Assembly: GCF_014851395.1 (NCBI RefSeq)
Contig: NW_024041373.1
Coordinates: forward strand, 3,221,429-3,285,428
Reading direction: 5' to 3'
Source: Micropterus salmoides
Taxonomy: Eukaryota; Chordata; Actinopteri; Centrarchiformes; Centrarchidae
Length of the DNA stretch: 64,000 nt
Made by a program: the position numbers and the translations under genes. The notes below the pieces were generated by a model. That model ran no database searches. It was not told where the DNA came from and was given only the letters and a program-made list of their open reading frames with translations. This document shows, piece by piece, positions 62,301 to 64,000 of the stretch (positions within the stretch are counted from its first letter, which is position 1; the number at the start of each line of letters is the position of its first letter).

Positions 62301-62540
62301 ACCTTAAATTTTGCTACATTTTTGTTTTCATTTGTTCTTTTTTCAGCTTTATTACTGTAACATGTATGATTATGATAATCTATGACAAATGCACTCATCA
62401 ACATCGCAAGAAAAAGGAAGTGCAGGTATCAGATTGAGTGCAGTGGACCTTGAGACGATCACTATTCACAGCATCTCTCACCCAGACAAAACTTCACTGC
62501 AAGCAATGTGATCAAACCAGGAAGAGAGGAAAGCGATAAG
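59350..62540. other. No gene recognised; possible dispersed repeat at 61.6-62.3 kb
   Basis: Non-coding DNA. From about 61615, TCAATTGACCCCTAAGCCAC and GCCTCCCTTAGTTACTG resemble a dispersed fish repeat, ending near 62290. A run of about nine A at 60361. ORFs lack similarity. Confidence 0.45.
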
Positions 62541-62544
62541 AGCT

Positions 62545-63070
62545 AAGCTAAACCTAGTTGGAAGTTAAAGTTATCCCACTACCCAGCCTGCACCTGGCTA
62601 ATGTCCAGTCACCGGGGGGAAAAATGGATGAAATAAAACTCAGGCTAACTCAGCAAAGAGAAGTCAGAGACTGCTGTGCCCTCATCTTCACAAAAACCTG
62701 GCTGCACCACAACATCCAGGATCAAGATATTACACTCGATGGCCGGAGCGTCCCGGACAGAACACTCTGGTAAGACCAGAGGAGGTGGACTCTGATTGAG
62801 TTTGAGCACCAAGCGTCATTGATGTAAGCACAAAGTGGATGGACAATGTTGACTAGATTGGACTAGTTTTTATTGTTAAGATGTTGGCCATATTATCTGT
62901 CCAGATAATTCACCAGTGTCTTTGTTGTTGCCGTTTACATTCCTCCAGATGCAAATTCAAAAAAATGCACTACAGGAACTGAATGAGGTCATCAGCAGTC
63001 ACATGACAAAATAACCTGATGGTGTTTTTATTGGAGTTGCTGATTTTAATCAAACAGATGTGGTGGGCGG
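62545..63070 (+). mobile_element. LINE endonuclease-domain remnant
   Basis: Frame-shifted pieces in order: LHLANVQSPGGKMDEIKLRL, DCCALIFTKTWLHHNIQDQD (the ETWL motif of the APE-type endonuclease, here KTWL), then near 62925 VFVVAVYIPPDA, LQELNEVISSHM and a GV-D-FNQT-like end corresponding to GDFNQ. These are the N-terminal motifs of a non-LTR retrotransposon ORF2. The rest of the element is absent and stops interrupt it. Confidence 0.8.
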
Positions 63071-63380
63071 GCTGACGATCACAACTAACTTTGGCTCACT
63101 TCTGCTCTGGCTGCAGTGCACTCCTGTTTTCTTTTTTTGAACCTCTCTTTGGAATTGCTGAGTACAGAGAAGGCTCTGCAACAGTATTTTTTCCTGTGGG
63201 AAATCCATCCAATAGCAGTAACGTCAATGCTAAAAAACACTTACTGCATGTTGGTATGAGTATATGTACCATCCAAATATCTTTAATAAAGTACTTGACA
63301 GTCAATCAGGAGATCAGCAAATAGTTCTCACTACATTAAATAACACTTCCATTCTTTAATTTCATCAATAAATTACTGTT

Positions 63381-63407
63381 GGATGGATGGATGGATGGAT
63401 GGATGGA
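63381..63407. repeat. (GGAT)n microsatellite
   Basis: Nearly seven GGAT units. Confidence 0.97.
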
Positions 63408-63855
63408 CAGACATCTACTGGCATGAGGCATAATGTAGATTGAACAGTAACATTGATGCCCACTAGTTCACAAGTTCATTCTCCCTTGACCTCTGTATCT
63501 GACCCCCTACAACACAAACCCCACTTCAAGTCTACTGTATTGACTAACCCGCCTAGATGACACCTGCAACCACACACACAAGTCCTTCCAAATCATAAAT
63601 TTAGTAACATTTCACTACTTACAACCTGCTCAGCTCCTGACAGTCCAGACCAAGACTTTTACGGTTAAAAAACTACACCGTACATACCACATATCTGTAT
63701 TGTTAAGACGGCAGTTAGCTGACTGGGACTGGGAGTGAAGTACATTGGACAAATCTAGGGATAACTATCTCCAACTGCTATACCACCTGTGGGGAAACCA
63801 ATGAGGTATATTTGAACCCTGCAGAGAAAAAAACACATGGATTTCTTCACATGTA

Positions 63856-64000
63856 CAGGTGAAACTCAAAAAATTAGCATATCATGCAAAAGTTGATTTA
63901 TTTCAGTAATTCAACTGAAAAGGTGAAACTAATACATTATATAGACTCATTACATGCAAAGTGAGATATTTCAAGCCTTTATTTGATATAATTTCGATGA
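63856..64000 (+). mobile_element. Left arm of a second Tc1 element, cut by the window edge
   Basis: Starts with CAGGTGAAACTC directly after TA (63854-63855), then AATTAGCATATCATGCAAAA and continues almost identically to the left arm of the 22.35-kb copy through AAGCCTTTATTTGATATAAT. The tip is intact here, which defines the family's true terminus. Confidence 0.93.

Overview
This is a vertebrate window, almost certainly from a teleost fish. The evidence is one gene split into many short exons by large AT-rich introns with canonical GT-AG borders, together with teleost-style repeats: a Tc1/mariner element, an L2-like LINE, tRNA-derived SINEs sharing the LINE tail, and hAT, piggyBac and Harbinger-type MITEs. 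There are no operons, CRISPR arrays or bacterial features. I cannot name the species.

The only host protein-coding gene I can support is gbf1, the large Sec7-domain Arf guanine-nucleotide exchange factor of the early Golgi. It lies on the minus strand and occupies roughly 3.3-45.8 kb. I placed 28 consecutive coding exons (3279..45808). Joined, they give about 1296 codons in one uninterrupted frame: every splice phase closes, and no stop or frameshift occurs. They cover the DCB region from about human residue 57, the HUS domain, the complete Sec7 catalytic domain with its glutamic finger, HDS1, HDS2 and the serine-rich linker. The start-codon exon(s) and the exons for the C-terminal ~500 residues (HDS3 and the proline-rich tail) were not found and probably lie beyond the two window edges.

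Layout in + coordinates: 0-3.2 kb, a nest of repeats downstream of the last visible exon. 3.3-22.3 kb, exons 28 to 8, with an L2-like LINE at 4.2-6.4 kb and several small DNA transposons between exons. 22.35-23.93 kb, a decayed Tc1 element inside the exon 7/8 intron. 24.7-36.7 kb, exons 7 to 2, interrupted by a 1.4-kb TTAA-flanked MITE and a 0.73-kb Harbinger-like MITE. 36.7-45.7 kb, a long intron with an 860-bp hAT MITE and a 500-bp assembly gap. 45.8-64 kb, sequence upstream of the first visible exon, filled with teleost repeats, a hAT transposase fragment split by another hAT-type MITE, a LINE endonuclease remnant, and the start of a second Tc1 copy cut by the window edge.

I found no previously undescribed gene system. 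What is worth a second look is the transposon architecture: at least five non-autonomous DNA elements whose target-site duplications can be read directly, two insertions that stop within tens of bases of gbf1 splice sites, a LINE and SINE pair sharing a 3' tail, and an unnamed long interspersed repeat at 48.5-49.7 kb and 52.9 kb.
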